Notes: generated from the letters alone by a model not told the origin. Shown: positions 37,885 to 46,831, counted from the first letter of the stretch. The stretch: DNA of 64,000 nt from Parablautia sp. Marseille-Q6255 (GCF_951230155.1 NZ_CATNVD010000009.1:62001-126000); one strand, 5' to 3'. A program made the numbers and translations.

Positions 37885-37989
37885 AAGTATTCTCCTTTTC
37901 TAAAGTACTGTTCTTTTTAACAGTTTCATTATACCCCAAAACGGCAGGAAATCAACGGTTATTTGCGGAAAGGGCAGCTGGTCCGCCTG

Positions 37990-39594
37990 TTACTTTTTCC
38001 GGCGCGCGCGTTCGCGCAGCCGCTGTGAAAGTACGTACAGCAGGATGCCTGCCCAGGTGAGCGCGAGTGCCAGAAGCAGGAGTACAGCTGTGCCGGGGAG
38101 AGGTCCCAGATCCGCTTTTGTTTCCGACATGGCTCCGGCTTCATTTAGATGGTACAGGGATGTTACATCATCAAAAAGTGTCTGCATATAAGCATCATCT
38201 ATCGTCTGCTTGCGCCTTGTAGATTTTACCACATTTTCGATCAGCTGTCCGGCTGCATCCCGAAGAGAGGCAGAGCCGTTAAATACGGGCGTTGTAAAGG
38301 TGTTGTCGATATTGTCGAGCAAAAGGCCGGAGGCTTTGATCTTGACATCGTAGTATGTGGAATTATCTTCACCGCAGCGGGAGAGATAATCCTGGTATGC
38401 ACTGGACTCCTGTGCAGTTTTGGTGACGGGGACGTATCCTTCCGTCTGTGCGTAGGCGATCTGCACCTCATTCGTCAGCAGATACTGGGTGAACAGCCAG
38501 GAAGCAAGGACTTCCTGGGGATCTTCCTTATTAAAAATGCACACGGAGGGTCCCTGCGAGATCATCTGCGGATGCTCCGGATCAAACTGAGGGATTGCGC
38601 GCACCTCTGTCTCAAAGTCTGCAACAGCATCTGCGCTGATATCGATCAGCGGAGCATGCGCGCCCATCCATGTCGCTCCCGCGGTAGAATCGATGGCGAA
38701 GATGCACTGACCGGCATTCAGGAAGTTTGCAGGATAGCTGGAGACCTTGAAGGTTGAAAACGCTCCGCTTTTGGTATGATCTGCGATCGTATACAAAAGC
38801 TCTTTTGTCGTATCATTAAAGATCTCGATCTCGCCGGCGTCTGTCGAATAGCCGGCTCCCCTCTGGCGCAGCATCTGGATCATCATATTATCTGTGGATT
38901 TGTAAATGAACGGGATCATAACGTCCTGTCCATTGACGGTATAAGTCCCATCAGCCTCCTTTTTCGCTGCTGCCTCTGATACCTCCCAGATGAAGTCCCA
39001 GGTAAGTGTATCAGGAACGGTATAGCCCAGTGCCTCCACATACGTTTTGTTGATGTAGCATGCCTCTGTAGAGCGCATGTAGGGGATGGCGTAATGCGTA
39101 CCGTTTAAGGAGCACTCATCAAGAAACTCAGGGACGATCTCCTCGCGGGAGGGCGCGTCAAAGGCAACCTCACTGCCGCCCAGCCCGTATTTTTCATCCT
39201 CAAACAGAGCATCAAGCGGGACTACGGTATCCTCACCGGTCAGGTAGGTCGCAATGTGATCGGGATAGGTGATACAGACATTGGGCGTCGTCTCCGTCGC
39301 TATATTTGTGATCACGTCATTATAGATCTTCCCATAGTCAGTATACAGCTTCAGATTGACTGTGATATTCGGATACAGGGACTCAAAATCAGAGATTGCT
39401 TTCTTATAAATATCGGTCTGCGTTTTGTTCGTATCATTTTTTGCCCAGAAAGTGATCTCATACTCCCGCGAGGTATCAAAGGTCTGCGGAATAGCAAAGG
39501 CATTTGATTCTCTGGAACCGTGGCAGCCTGTGCATGTGAGCGCTCCTGCGAGTGCGAGCGGCACAAGCAGGGCTTTTTTTGCTGTCTTTCTCAT
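37990..39594 (-). CDS. ABC importer binding protein with lipobox and C-terminal membrane helix
   Basis: A 534-residue binding protein of the MalE/UgpB type. The lipobox TGC (Cys24 after ALTCTGC) predicts a lipid anchor, yet the last 40 residues also hold a hydrophobic helix (TAVLLLLALALTWAGILLYVL) followed by an Arg/Lys-rich end, so it could be anchored at both ends. The ligand-binding domain has the usual ITFWAKND start and a VPDTLTWDFIWEV segment. It overlaps the preceding permease by four bases and is the last gene of ATPase, permease, [IS110], permease, binding protein. Cargo is probably a sugar or sugar phosphate; not determined. Confidence 0.85.
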   Translation of the reverse strand: MRKTAKKALLVPLALAGALTCTGCHGSRESNAFAIPQTFDTSREYEITFWAKNDTNKTQTDIYKKAISDFESLYPNITVNLKLYTDYGKIYNDVITNIATETTPNVCITYPDHIATYLTGEDTVVPLDALFEDEKYGLGGSEVAFDAPSREEIVPEFLDECSLNGTHYAIPYMRSTEACYINKTYVEALGYTVPDTLTWDFIWEVSEAAAKKEADGTYTVNGQDVMIPFIYKSTDNMMIQMLRQRGAGYSTDAGEIEIFNDTTKELLYTIADHTKSGAFSTFKVSSYPANFLNAGQCIFAIDSTAGATWMGAHAPLIDISADAVADFETEVRAIPQFDPEHPQMISQGPSVCIFNKEDPQEVLASWLFTQYLLTNEVQIAYAQTEGYVPVTKTAQESSAYQDYLSRCGEDNSTYYDVKIKASGLLLDNIDNTFTTPVFNGSASLRDAAGQLIENVVKSTRRKQTIDDAYMQTLFDDVTSLYHLNEAGAMSETKADLGPLPGTAVLLLLALALTWAGILLYVLSQRLRERARRKK

Positions 39595-40466
39595 CCTTTC
39601 GTACCTCCTCTCGATACTCCTTCCATGATCTTTTTGCGAAAGACGAGGAACAAAACGATCAGCGGGACGCAGATCACAACGACAGCGGCCATCATGGCAG
39701 GGATGTTTTCACGTCCAAAACCATTTTCGCGGATCTCCTGGATCCCGTTGGATACCAGAAAATAATTCGGATCGTCCGTAATAAGCCGCGGCCAGACATA
39801 GGAGTTCCAGCACTCGATGACCTTCAGGATAATGACCGTGACAAGCGTAGGACGGCAGATCGGGATCATGACCTTGCAGAGGTATTTCAGGTCAGAGGTG
39901 CCATCAACCTTTGCAGCGCGGTACAGCTCGTCGGGTACCTGTTCAAAGTTTTCTTTCAGAAGATAAATATAAAATACCGATGTGACGGACGGCAGGATCA
40001 GTCCGAGAAAGGTATTTCGCATATCCCAGTCGGTGACAGTTACGAAGTTTGTGATGATCACCAGCTCAGAAGGGATCATCATCAGGGACAGGAACAGAGT
40101 AAAGATAATATTTTTCCCTCTGAATTCCAGCCGCGCGAACGCATAGGCAGCGAGTGTGATGACAAAGATCATGATCGCGGTCGTTGCGATGGTAAAGAAA
40201 AGCGTATTGGCCAGATATCTGGCAAGCGGCACTGCGGTAAATGCGTCTGCATAATTTTGCAGTGTCGGAGAAGCCGTAAAAAATGTCGGAATCCGCTCTG
40301 CATTGTAGGATCCGTAGCTTTTTACGGAGGTCAGCAGCATCCAGTAAAATGGAAACAGCACGATGAGCGCCCAGATGATAAGCAGGGTGTAGATGGCGGC
40401 GCTTCGCATGAGCTGATGCCGTCTGATCTTTTTTTGGATTTTTATATAGTCTGTAAGTTTTTCCAT
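39591..40466 (-). CDS. ABC permease, MalG/UgpE type
   Basis: A 291-residue permease with six helices and the docking loop YRAAKVDGTSDLKYL. ATG at 40466 follows AAAGGCGG; a start at 40496 in the same frame is less likely. It ends in the ATGA overlap with the binding-protein gene. The IS110 element sits upstream and separates it from the partner permease, so its transcription may now depend on read-through or on a promoter in the AT-rich flank. Confidence 0.9.
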   Translation of the reverse strand: MEKLTDYIKIQKKIRRHQLMRSAAIYTLLIIWALIVLFPFYWMLLTSVKSYGSYNAERIPTFFTASPTLQNYADAFTAVPLARYLANTLFFTIATTAIMIFVITLAAYAFARLEFRGKNIIFTLFLSLMMIPSELVIITNFVTVTDWDMRNTFLGLILPSVTSVFYIYLLKENFEQVPDELYRAAKVDGTSDLKYLCKVMIPICRPTLVTVIILKVIECWNSYVWPRLITDDPNYFLVSNGIQEIRENGFGRENIPAMMAAVVVICVPLIVLFLVFRKKIMEGVSRGGTKG

Positions 40467-40594
40467 ATCTATTTTCCGCCTTTCTGCGAAAGGCACCGAT
40501 GGGGTTATGAAACCAACGGTTATCTTTCGCTTTTTATTCTATTTTCCTTCTGATATTATCTTCTTAAATAAGACTGACACACTACAGAACACGT

Positions 40595-40760
40595 AGAGGT
40601 GAGTGGCGGGGCTGTATAGCGGCAACCTCGCATATCTATATGTCGTCGGTCATCCGTTAAGGCATCAATGATTGGCGCATTCCCTTAGCCCGTAAACTTA
40701 TCTCTTCCAAAGTCGACTCGATTTTGCCGGATGACCAGTCACTGTCAGTTTTATTGCTAT
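40595..40760 (+). ncRNA. Candidate IS110 bridge RNA (seekRNA)
   Basis: The non-coding left end can fold extensively. GAGGT (40597-40601) pairs with ACCTC (40624-40628), CATAT with ATATG at 40631-40642, and GGTCATCCG (40648-40656) pairs with CGGATGACC (40728-40736), closing a 71-base region that contains TAAGG/CCTTA (40658-40662 with 40683-40687). A structured RNA upstream of the transposase is known for the IS110 group, where it guides target choice. The exact ends of the RNA are not known. Confidence 0.5.
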
Positions 40761-40783
40761 AAAATATCAGGGAGGTTATTTTA

Positions 40784-42043
40784 TTGTCGTTTAAAATTCT
40801 CAAAAACAATTGCTGCGGACTTGATGTCCACAAAACATGGATCTTTGCCTGCATTGGTATTACGGATTCTCACAGTCGTACAGAGTATAAGCAAGCTCGC
40901 TTTTCTTCCTTTTCAAAGGGATTACAAGAGTTGTGTAACTGGCTTGCTAAATATAACTGTACCGATGTCTGTATGGAATCAACCGGCAAGTACTGGATTC
41001 CTGTTTTTAACATCCTCGAGAAGAATAACATCTGGGTTACTCTTTCTCATCCCAAATACACAAAACCCCAAAAGGGCAATAAAACTGATCGTAAGGACGC
41101 CAAGTGGATTTGTGATTTATATATGTGCGGAATGGTAAAACCATCCTTTATTCCACCTGCTGACATCCGCGAATTAAGAGATTTGGTTCGATACCGCTAT
41201 AAACTCACCTGCATGATTACCGGGGAAAAGAATCGTGCTCAAAATTGCCTTACCGTATCGAATTTAAAATTAGATGATGTCTTTTCTGATGTATTTGGTA
41301 AATCTTCCCGTTCTATTACGGAACAGATTTTGCAACATCATGGGGAAACTTTCGATGTAGCACCTTTTGTGGATAGCAGATGTAAAACTCCTATTGAAGA
41401 AATACAGGCTGCGGTTGATGGTGCTATATCTACAGAACAGGCTGTGAAACTCAGACAATGCCTGAATCACATCGATGAATTAGAAATGCACAAAGCTGAA
41501 ATAGAACGGGAAATCTTTCGTCTCAGTGATAAATACGAAGAAGCCCTTACTCTTATTCGTACTGTTCCCGGATTCGACAAGAACCCTATGACTGCTATTC
41601 AGGTGCTCTCTGAAATCGGAGGTGATATGTCTGTCTTCCCCACAGCTAAAAACCTCGTCTCATGGGCAGGATGTTGTCCTCGCAACGATCAAAGCAATCA
41701 AAAAATCAAATCCACTAGGATTTCCCGTGCTGGTTCCTATTTTAAACCAGTTTTGGTGCAAGTTGCAAATGCTTTAATCAAATCGAAGAAAAATCCTGAA
41801 TTTACTACCCGTTATCGACGTATCAAAGCACGGCGTGGTCACAAGAAAGCTATTATTGCCATCTGTCGTATGCTCCTGACCGCTATCTGGCACATACTCA
41901 CAGATTTAAAACCGTATACACCGGAGGGCTTTCTTGAATCACGTCCTGTGAACGAATCAAAAGTACTGACCACTTCACAGGCACTTAATCTGCTTAAACA
42001 GCGAGGATATATCATTAAAAATGATATAATTCCTGTTTCCTGA
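40784..42043 (+). CDS. IS110-family transposase (DEDD recombinase)
   Basis: A 419-residue transposase. The N-terminal RuvC-like domain shows GLDVHK, MESTGKYW and DRKDAKWI, the D, E and D-D catalytic set; the C-terminal domain has the helix-hairpin-helix segment (RTVPGFDKNPMTAIQVLSEIG) and a conserved Ser-containing SWAGCCPRNDQS stretch. TTG at 40784 is the start because AGGGAGG ends eight bases before it and the protein then begins one turn before GLDVHK. It lies opposite to the ABC operon. The frame is complete, so the element may be active. Confidence 0.94.
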   Translation: MSFKILKNNCCGLDVHKTWIFACIGITDSHSRTEYKQARFSSFSKGLQELCNWLAKYNCTDVCMESTGKYWIPVFNILEKNNIWVTLSHPKYTKPQKGNKTDRKDAKWICDLYMCGMVKPSFIPPADIRELRDLVRYRYKLTCMITGEKNRAQNCLTVSNLKLDDVFSDVFGKSSRSITEQILQHHGETFDVAPFVDSRCKTPIEEIQAAVDGAISTEQAVKLRQCLNHIDELEMHKAEIEREIFRLSDKYEEALTLIRTVPGFDKNPMTAIQVLSEIGGDMSVFPTAKNLVSWAGCCPRNDQSNQKIKSTRISRAGSYFKPVLVQVANALIKSKKNPEFTTRYRRIKARRGHKKAIIAICRMLLTAIWHILTDLKPYTPEGFLESRPVNESKVLTTSQALNLLKQRGYIIKNDIIPVS

Positions 42044-42155
42044 TTAGGTGTTGTGTCCATATTTACTTTTCAAAATCATCTCAAATGATGATTTATTTGT
42101 CATGCCCTTTATTTCTTGGCTATTTTCTACTTGATTGTTTCAAACTTGACCTCTT

Positions 42156-43049
42156 TTATGAATAGTGCACATGCTTTTTGCTGACCAGCAGATTGATGCA
42201 GGTGATCGTCAGTACGATCGCAAAAAGAATGATCGCAGCCGCAGCCGCGTAGGAGGGGTAGCCTCCGCCTTCTCCATACAGCATATCGTAGACATAACCG
42301 ACGATCGTGTTCATGCCGGCCGCGTTCAAATCTGTACCGAACAGAGCCACTGCATCGCTGTACGCTTTAAAGGCGCCGATGAATCCGGTGATGACCAGAT
42401 AAAAGACCATAGGAGAGATCATCGGCAGCGTGATCCTTGTGAACGTCCGCAGCCGGGAGGTACCGTCGACCCTTGCGGCTTTGTAGAAGTTCGGATTGAC
42501 AGAGGCGAGTGCGCTGGTCAGGATCAGGATCTTGAACGGGAGCACCACCCATATCGTATAAAGGCACAGCACAAACATCTTGGCCCAGTAGGGTCCGTCG
42601 ATAAAGTCCACAGAGCTTCCGCCAAACCAGTTGATCAGGACATTGATCAGGCCGTCAGAGTAGGCTGTTTTTTTGAACAGGATCATAAATACGAGCCCGA
42701 CGGCCAGTGTATTTGTCACGTATGGCAGAAAATAGATCGTCTGGAACAGCTCCTTTAGCGGACGGATCGAGCTCAGGCAAAGAGCGATCAGCAGGGCGAG
42801 TCCTGTCGATACCGGTACCGTGATGATCACGAGGAGGAAGGTATTTTTTACCGCCTGCAAAAAGTAGGTATCATGCAGAACATAGGAATAATTATACGCT
42901 CCGACGCCAAAGTAGGTCTGAGACGCGGAATTGTAGCCCTCTTCAAAGGAATAGATAAATACATCGATCAGAGGATATACCATAAAAACGCCGAGAAAGA
43001 GGAGCGCCGGCAGAAGATAGAGCCAGGCCTTTGTATTTTTTCGGTTCAT
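42156..43049 (-). CDS. ABC permease, MalF/UgpA type
   Basis: A 297-residue permease with six helices and the docking loop YKAARVDGTSRLRTF followed by TLPMISP. ATG at 43049 is chosen: GGAGG lies five bases ahead and it overlaps the ATPase stop as ATGA. Its stop codon lies only a few bases from the tentative right end of the IS110 element, so the protein seems intact; a change of the last residues by the insertion cannot be excluded. Confidence 0.9.
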   Translation of the reverse strand: MNRKNTKAWLYLLPALLFLGVFMVYPLIDVFIYSFEEGYNSASQTYFGVGAYNYSYVLHDTYFLQAVKNTFLLVIITVPVSTGLALLIALCLSSIRPLKELFQTIYFLPYVTNTLAVGLVFMILFKKTAYSDGLINVLINWFGGSSVDFIDGPYWAKMFVLCLYTIWVVLPFKILILTSALASVNPNFYKAARVDGTSRLRTFTRITLPMISPMVFYLVITGFIGAFKAYSDAVALFGTDLNAAGMNTIVGYVYDMLYGEGGGYPSYAAAAAIILFAIVLTITCINLLVSKKHVHYS

Positions 43050-44149
43050 TGCTGCCTCCATTCTATCCTGTTTTCACTGGTGCGGTCAAAAAGGAAGAGC
43101 TTATTTGTCCTGAGCGAAAAGCGGACTGTTTCAGACGAGGTATCCACGCTGTTTTCAGCATGGACGATCGCCCGGATGCAGGAGTCCTCACAGGCTTCGT
43201 GGGCGGAGATGATGCTGATATCGCGTCCCATCACCTCTACACGGCGCAGTGCGCAGGTGAGCGGCCCGTTTTCATCAGGGATAAAGCCCTCCGGGCGAAT
43301 GCCGACAGTTACCTCCTGATCAGCAAGAGCGGGGGTGTCAAGCACTGCTTCCTGTCCGATATAAAGCCTGCCGTCTTTTATCGTTCCATGCAGGATATTG
43401 ATAGGCGGTGTGCCAAGAAATCTGGCAACAAAGAGATTGACCGGCTCATCGTAGACCTCCTGTGGTCTGCCGGTCTGCTGGATCACACCGTCCTTCATGA
43501 CTACGATCCAGTCAGAGATGCTCATTGCTTCGTCCTGATCGTGCGTGACAAAGACCGTCGTGATCCCGGTGGCGCGCTGGATCTTTCGGATCTCCTCGCG
43601 CGTCTGCAGACGCAGGCGGGCATCCAGATTAGACAGCGGTTCATCGAGCAGGAGGACACGGGGCATTTTTACGAGTGCACGGGCGATCGCCACGCGCTGC
43701 TGCTGTCCTCCGGAGAGCTCGCCCGGCTTGCGGTCCATCAGCCCGTCAATCTGGACAAGCGCGGCGGCCTGAGCCGTACGTCTGTCCATTTCCTCTTTTG
43801 AAAGCTTTTCTTTTCCCTTCAGGTTCTGAAGGGGGAACAGGATATTCTGTTTGACAGTCAGATGCGGATATAAGGCATAATTCTGAAATACCATGCCTAC
43901 TCCACGGTGCTCGGGCGGAAGCTTTGTGACATCCTCGTCACCGAAAAAAATCTTTCCGGAGGTAGGCTGCTCCAGTCCGCAGATCAGGTTGAGTGTTGTA
44001 CTTTTCCCGCATCCGGAAGGACCGAGGAGACCTACGAGGGTACCGTCCGGGATCTCAAATGAGAAATGATCTACAGCCACAACGTCAGTCCGCAGCTTTT
44101 TGCTGCGGCCGGGGAATTTTTTGGTAAGATTCTGCAATACGATTTTCAT
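43046..44149 (-). CDS. ABC importer ATPase, MalK/UgpC/MsmK type
   Basis: A 367-residue ATPase. Walker A is GPSGCGKST, the signature LSGGQQQR, Walker B LLLDEPLSNLDARLR, all intact. The last 130 residues form the TOBE regulatory domain of sugar-importer ATPases. It heads the operon for the ABC importer with permeases and binding protein downstream. MsmK-type ATPases often serve several importers, so this one may also power the arabinoside permeases at 28.5-30.2 kb, which lack an ATPase. Confidence 0.93.
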   Translation of the reverse strand: MKIVLQNLTKKFPGRSKKLRTDVVAVDHFSFEIPDGTLVGLLGPSGCGKSTTLNLICGLEQPTSGKIFFGDEDVTKLPPEHRGVGMVFQNYALYPHLTVKQNILFPLQNLKGKEKLSKEEMDRRTAQAAALVQIDGLMDRKPGELSGGQQQRVAIARALVKMPRVLLLDEPLSNLDARLRLQTREEIRKIQRATGITTVFVTHDQDEAMSISDWIVVMKDGVIQQTGRPQEVYDEPVNLFVARFLGTPPINILHGTIKDGRLYIGQEAVLDTPALADQEVTVGIRPEGFIPDENGPLTCALRRVEVMGRDISIISAHEACEDSCIRAIVHAENSVDTSSETVRFSLRTNKLFLFDRTSENRIEWRQQ

Positions 44150-44176
44150 GGTTGTTGTTTCTCCCTTGTCAGGTTA

Positions 44177-44218
44177 GCGCCCATGTACCCGGTCGCGCTA
44201 TCGTGGGTACACGGACGC
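44177..44218. promoter_or_regulatory. Inverted repeat in the leader of the Ugp-like operon
   Basis: TGTACCC and GGGTACA (arms 44184-44190 and 44205-44211) pair further outward (CC/GG, GCG/CGC), giving 12 pairs over 14 positions. It lies about 30 bases ahead of the ATPase start and could be an RNA hairpin or a regulator site. Confidence 0.5.
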
Positions 44219-44290
44219 TATATTTATTTTTGGCGCCAGTCCGGCTGTGTACGATCGCATCAGACCAGGCTGGTACGGTTTTCGTGTATA

Positions 44291-44319
44291 ATTATAGAAG
44301 GTTTTACAGTATTTCTCAA
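44291..44319 (-). promoter_or_regulatory. Promoter of the Ugp-like ABC operon
   Basis: Minus strand: TTGAGA, 17 bp, TATAAT. The predicted leader of about 135 bases contains the inverted repeat at 44177-44218. Confidence 0.75.
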
Positions 44320-44434
44320 GGCTTTCTCAAAAATAGAGGAGAAAAACGGCGGATATTGGAAAGAAAAAGATGACATTTGGAGAAGATGATGATACTATGG
44401 AAATACTATGTGCATGAGGGGAGAGAAAATTGGA

Positions 44435-45796
44435 ATGAAAACACAACGAGACAGATTTTCCGGGAAGATCGGATACGTACTGGCAGTCGCAGGATCTGCG
44501 GTCGGACTGGGCAATATCTGGCGATTTCCGTATCTGGCGGCAAAGTATGGCGGGGGTATGTTCCTGCTGGTGTACCTGATTTTGATGCTTACATTCGGGT
44601 ATGCGCTGATCGTATCGGAGACAGCGCTTGGCCGTATGACACAGAAAAGTCCGATCGGAGCGTTTCTGACATTTGGAAAATCGCGGGGGCACCGTTTTGG
44701 AGGATGGATCAATGCCATCATCCCGATGCTGATCGTGCCGTATTACAGCGTGATCGGCGGCTGGGTGCTCAAATATCTGTTTGAGTATCTGCGCGGAAAT
44801 GTCCAGGAGCTGGCAGCGGACAGCTATTTTACCGGCTTTACGTCCTCAGCGACGGAGATGGAGCTGTGGTTTTTGCTGTTTGCAGTACTTGTATTTGCCG
44901 TGATTTTTGCAGGAGTGAAAAAGGGAGTGGAAATGATCTCAAAGATCATGATGCCGCTTCTCGTCGTGCTGGCAGTGATCGTAGCCATTTATTCGGTGAC
45001 GCGTCCGGGCGCAATGGCAGGTGTGAAGTACTTCCTGATCCCTGATCTTGAGAATTTTTCTTGGATGACTGTCGTGGCCGCGATGGGGCAGATGTTTTAT
45101 TCCCTTTCGATCGCGATGGGGATTCTGTACACATACGGTTCCTATATGAAGAAGGATATAGACATTGAAGCTTCCACAAAGCAGGTCGAGCTGTTTGACA
45201 CCGGGATTGCCGTTCTGGCAGGTCTGATGGTCATCCCGGCTGTATTTGCATTCTCAGGCGGAGATGCGGCTGCACTGCAGGCAGGCCCATCTTTGATGTT
45301 TATCACGCTTCCAAAGGTATTTGCGAGCATGGGCTTTGGTACAGGTGCGGGGATCCTGTTCTTCCTGCTGGTACTGTTTGCAGCTCTTACGAGCGCGATC
45401 TCTTTGATGGAATCCTGCGTGTCCACATTTGTAGACCAGACGGGCTGGAGCCGCCGCAGGAGCACAGGGGTGATGGTCGTAGTCATGGTTGTGCTTGGTT
45501 CGGCTTCTGCTCTTGGGTTTAATATCCTTGGCTTTGTCAGGATCTTTGGAATGTCGATCCTCGACTTCTTTGATTTCCTGACGAATTCTGTCATGATGCC
45601 GATCGCCGCACTTGCGACCTGTGCGCTGATCCTCAAAGTTGTCGGACTTTCGAATATCGCGAAGGAGGTCCAGATCTCTTCGGCATTTAAGCGCAGAAAT
45701 ATGTACAATTTCTGTATGAAATATATTGCGCCGGTCTTCCTTGTGATCATCCTGCTCAGCTCGATCGCCAATGTGCTGGGATGGATCACGATGTAG
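44435..45796 (+). CDS. Sodium-dependent neurotransmitter symporter family (NSS) transporter
   Basis: A 453-residue membrane protein of the NSS/SNF family (LeuT fold), which uses sodium to import amino acids or related amines. The first helix carries the family hallmark GYVLAVAGSAVGLGNIWRFPYL, where unwound residues bind sodium and substrate; about 11-12 helices follow, matching the shorter bacterial members. ATG at 44435 follows GAGGGGAGAG; ATG at 44408 in the same frame is less likely. It is divergent from the ABC operon. The cargo is unknown. Confidence 0.92.
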   Translation: MKTQRDRFSGKIGYVLAVAGSAVGLGNIWRFPYLAAKYGGGMFLLVYLILMLTFGYALIVSETALGRMTQKSPIGAFLTFGKSRGHRFGGWINAIIPMLIVPYYSVIGGWVLKYLFEYLRGNVQELAADSYFTGFTSSATEMELWFLLFAVLVFAVIFAGVKKGVEMISKIMMPLLVVLAVIVAIYSVTRPGAMAGVKYFLIPDLENFSWMTVVAAMGQMFYSLSIAMGILYTYGSYMKKDIDIEASTKQVELFDTGIAVLAGLMVIPAVFAFSGGDAAALQAGPSLMFITLPKVFASMGFGTGAGILFFLLVLFAALTSAISLMESCVSTFVDQTGWSRRRSTGVMVVVMVVLGSASALGFNILGFVRIFGMSILDFFDFLTNSVMMPIAALATCALILKVVGLSNIAKEVQISSAFKRRNMYNFCMKYIAPVFLVIILLSSIANVLGWITM

Positions 45797-45906
45797 CTGA
45801 CCGGGGCTGCAAAACGGGAGCGTCGAAACGGCTGTGCAGGACAGAAAGGGTACGCGTCACGGACGGCGACAGGCGGCGCTTTGCCGCGGGTGAGAAGGAG
45901 AACGAG

Positions 45907-46596
45907 ATGAGTGCGATCACAGAACACATAAAAGAAAGCCTTTTTTCCTGTCAGGATCTGGGCTATCGCGATTTCCAGGCGCGTCTGATCCCGACCATAG
46001 ACAAAGAAACGATCATCGGCGTGCGCACACCCAGGGTGCGCGCGCTGGCAAAGGAAGTGGCGAAGGATCCGCAGATCGGAGCATTTCTCTGTGATCTGCC
46101 GCACCGGTACTATGAAGAGAATAATGTGCATGTCTGTGTGATCGGTCAGATGAAGGATTATGAGAGCTGTCTGCGGGAGCTGGAAAAGTTTCTGCCGTAT
46201 ATTGATAACTGGGCAACGTGTGATATGGAAGCCCCGAAGGTATTCAGGAAGCATACGCAGGAGCTTCTTACGCCGATTAGGGGGTGGCTTGCTTCCGGCC
46301 AGACGTACACGGTGCGCTTTGCGATCCGCATGCTTATGTGTTTTTACCTGGATCAGAACTTCCGGACGGAGTATCTTGAGCTGGTAGCCGGGGTGCGTTC
46401 ACAGGAATATTATGTCAATATGATGATCGCATGGTATTTTGCGACAGCGCTTGCCAGGCAGTATGAGGCGGCCCTGCCGTATATCGAGCAGAGGCGGCTT
46501 GCAGACTGGACACATAATAAGACGATACAGAAGGCACAGGAGAGCCTGAGGATCACACCAGAGCAGAAGGCATACTTAAAGACATGGAAGGTGTGA
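45907..46596 (+). CDS. AlkD-like DNA alkylation repair protein
   Basis: A 229-residue all-helical protein of the DNA alkylation repair (AlkD/HEAT-repeat) family. The start GVRTPRVRALAKE and the later DNWATCDMEAPKVF and TVRFAIRMLM segments match the conserved HEAT-like helices; the Trp and Asp residues of the AlkD DNA-binding cleft seem kept. AlkD excises bulky or charged alkylated bases. ATG at 45907 follows GAAGGAGAA; the frame from 45781 overlaps the symporter stop and has no site. Some members lack glycosylase activity, so the role is inferred from the family. Confidence 0.85.
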   Translation: MSAITEHIKESLFSCQDLGYRDFQARLIPTIDKETIIGVRTPRVRALAKEVAKDPQIGAFLCDLPHRYYEENNVHVCVIGQMKDYESCLRELEKFLPYIDNWATCDMEAPKVFRKHTQELLTPIRGWLASGQTYTVRFAIRMLMCFYLDQNFRTEYLELVAGVRSQEYYVNMMIAWYFATALARQYEAALPYIEQRRLADWTHNKTIQKAQESLRITPEQKAYLKTWKV

Positions 46597-46694
46597 GCGC
46601 AGCGCTTTGTTTTCAAACAGGTCGGTATGCAGATGTCTGCAGCTTTGCGCCTGGCGGGACGGTTGCGAAATTCCTTAAGAAAACGTTAAGTTCA

Positions 46695-46723
46695 TTGACA
46701 GACGGGCGCGGATATGCTATAAA
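46695..46723 (+). promoter_or_regulatory. Strong promoter of the riboswitch transcript
   Basis: TTGACA, 17 bp, TATAAA, ending about 10 bp before the riboswitch begins. Confidence 0.88.
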
Positions 46724-46731
46724 AAGAACAA

Positions 46732-46831
46732 ATAAAAGGGAGTAGCTGAACATCCACTCTCGTGGATGGATTTGAAACCGTCATTCGATGCTGCGCAGCA
46801 TCCGTATCAAATGAGATAGCAAGACTTTTAT
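46732..46831 (+). ncRNA. yybP-ykoY family riboswitch (Mn2+ sensing)
   Basis: The sequence begins AAAAGGGAGTAGCTG and ends ATAGCAAGACTTTT, the two conserved strands of the yybP-ykoY aptamer; GATTTGAAACCGTCATTC in the middle fits the conserved core and CATCC/GGATG and GATGCTG/CAGCATC form the hairpins. The family binds Mn2+ and usually controls metal exporters. The 3' strand of its P1 helix (GCAAGACTTTT) is shared with the left arm of the terminator that follows, so ligand binding should keep transcription on. Confidence 0.88.

Larger units (their letters stand above)
40560..42152 (+). mobile_element. IS110-family insertion sequence
   Basis: A DEDD transposase gene flanked by a 200-base structured non-coding left end and an AT-rich right end lies between two permease genes of one ABC operon. 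Its low GC and different codon use contrast with the neighbours. IS110 elements lack long terminal repeats, so the limits are tentative: CT dinucleotides at 40560-40561 and 42151-42152 are possible cores. Shorter limits near GACACA (40576-40581) and TGTGTC (42052-42057) are an alternative. Confidence 0.8.

Noticed and set aside
39552-40553. A 333-codon open frame on the plus strand
   Set aside because: It lies opposite to the permease gene, has no ribosome site, and its composition (very rich in Arg, Asp and His) is that of an antisense shadow.
42165-42758. A 197-codon plus-strand frame next to the IS110 element
   Set aside because: It is antisense to the permease gene and has no ribosome site or recognisable motif, so it is not IS cargo.
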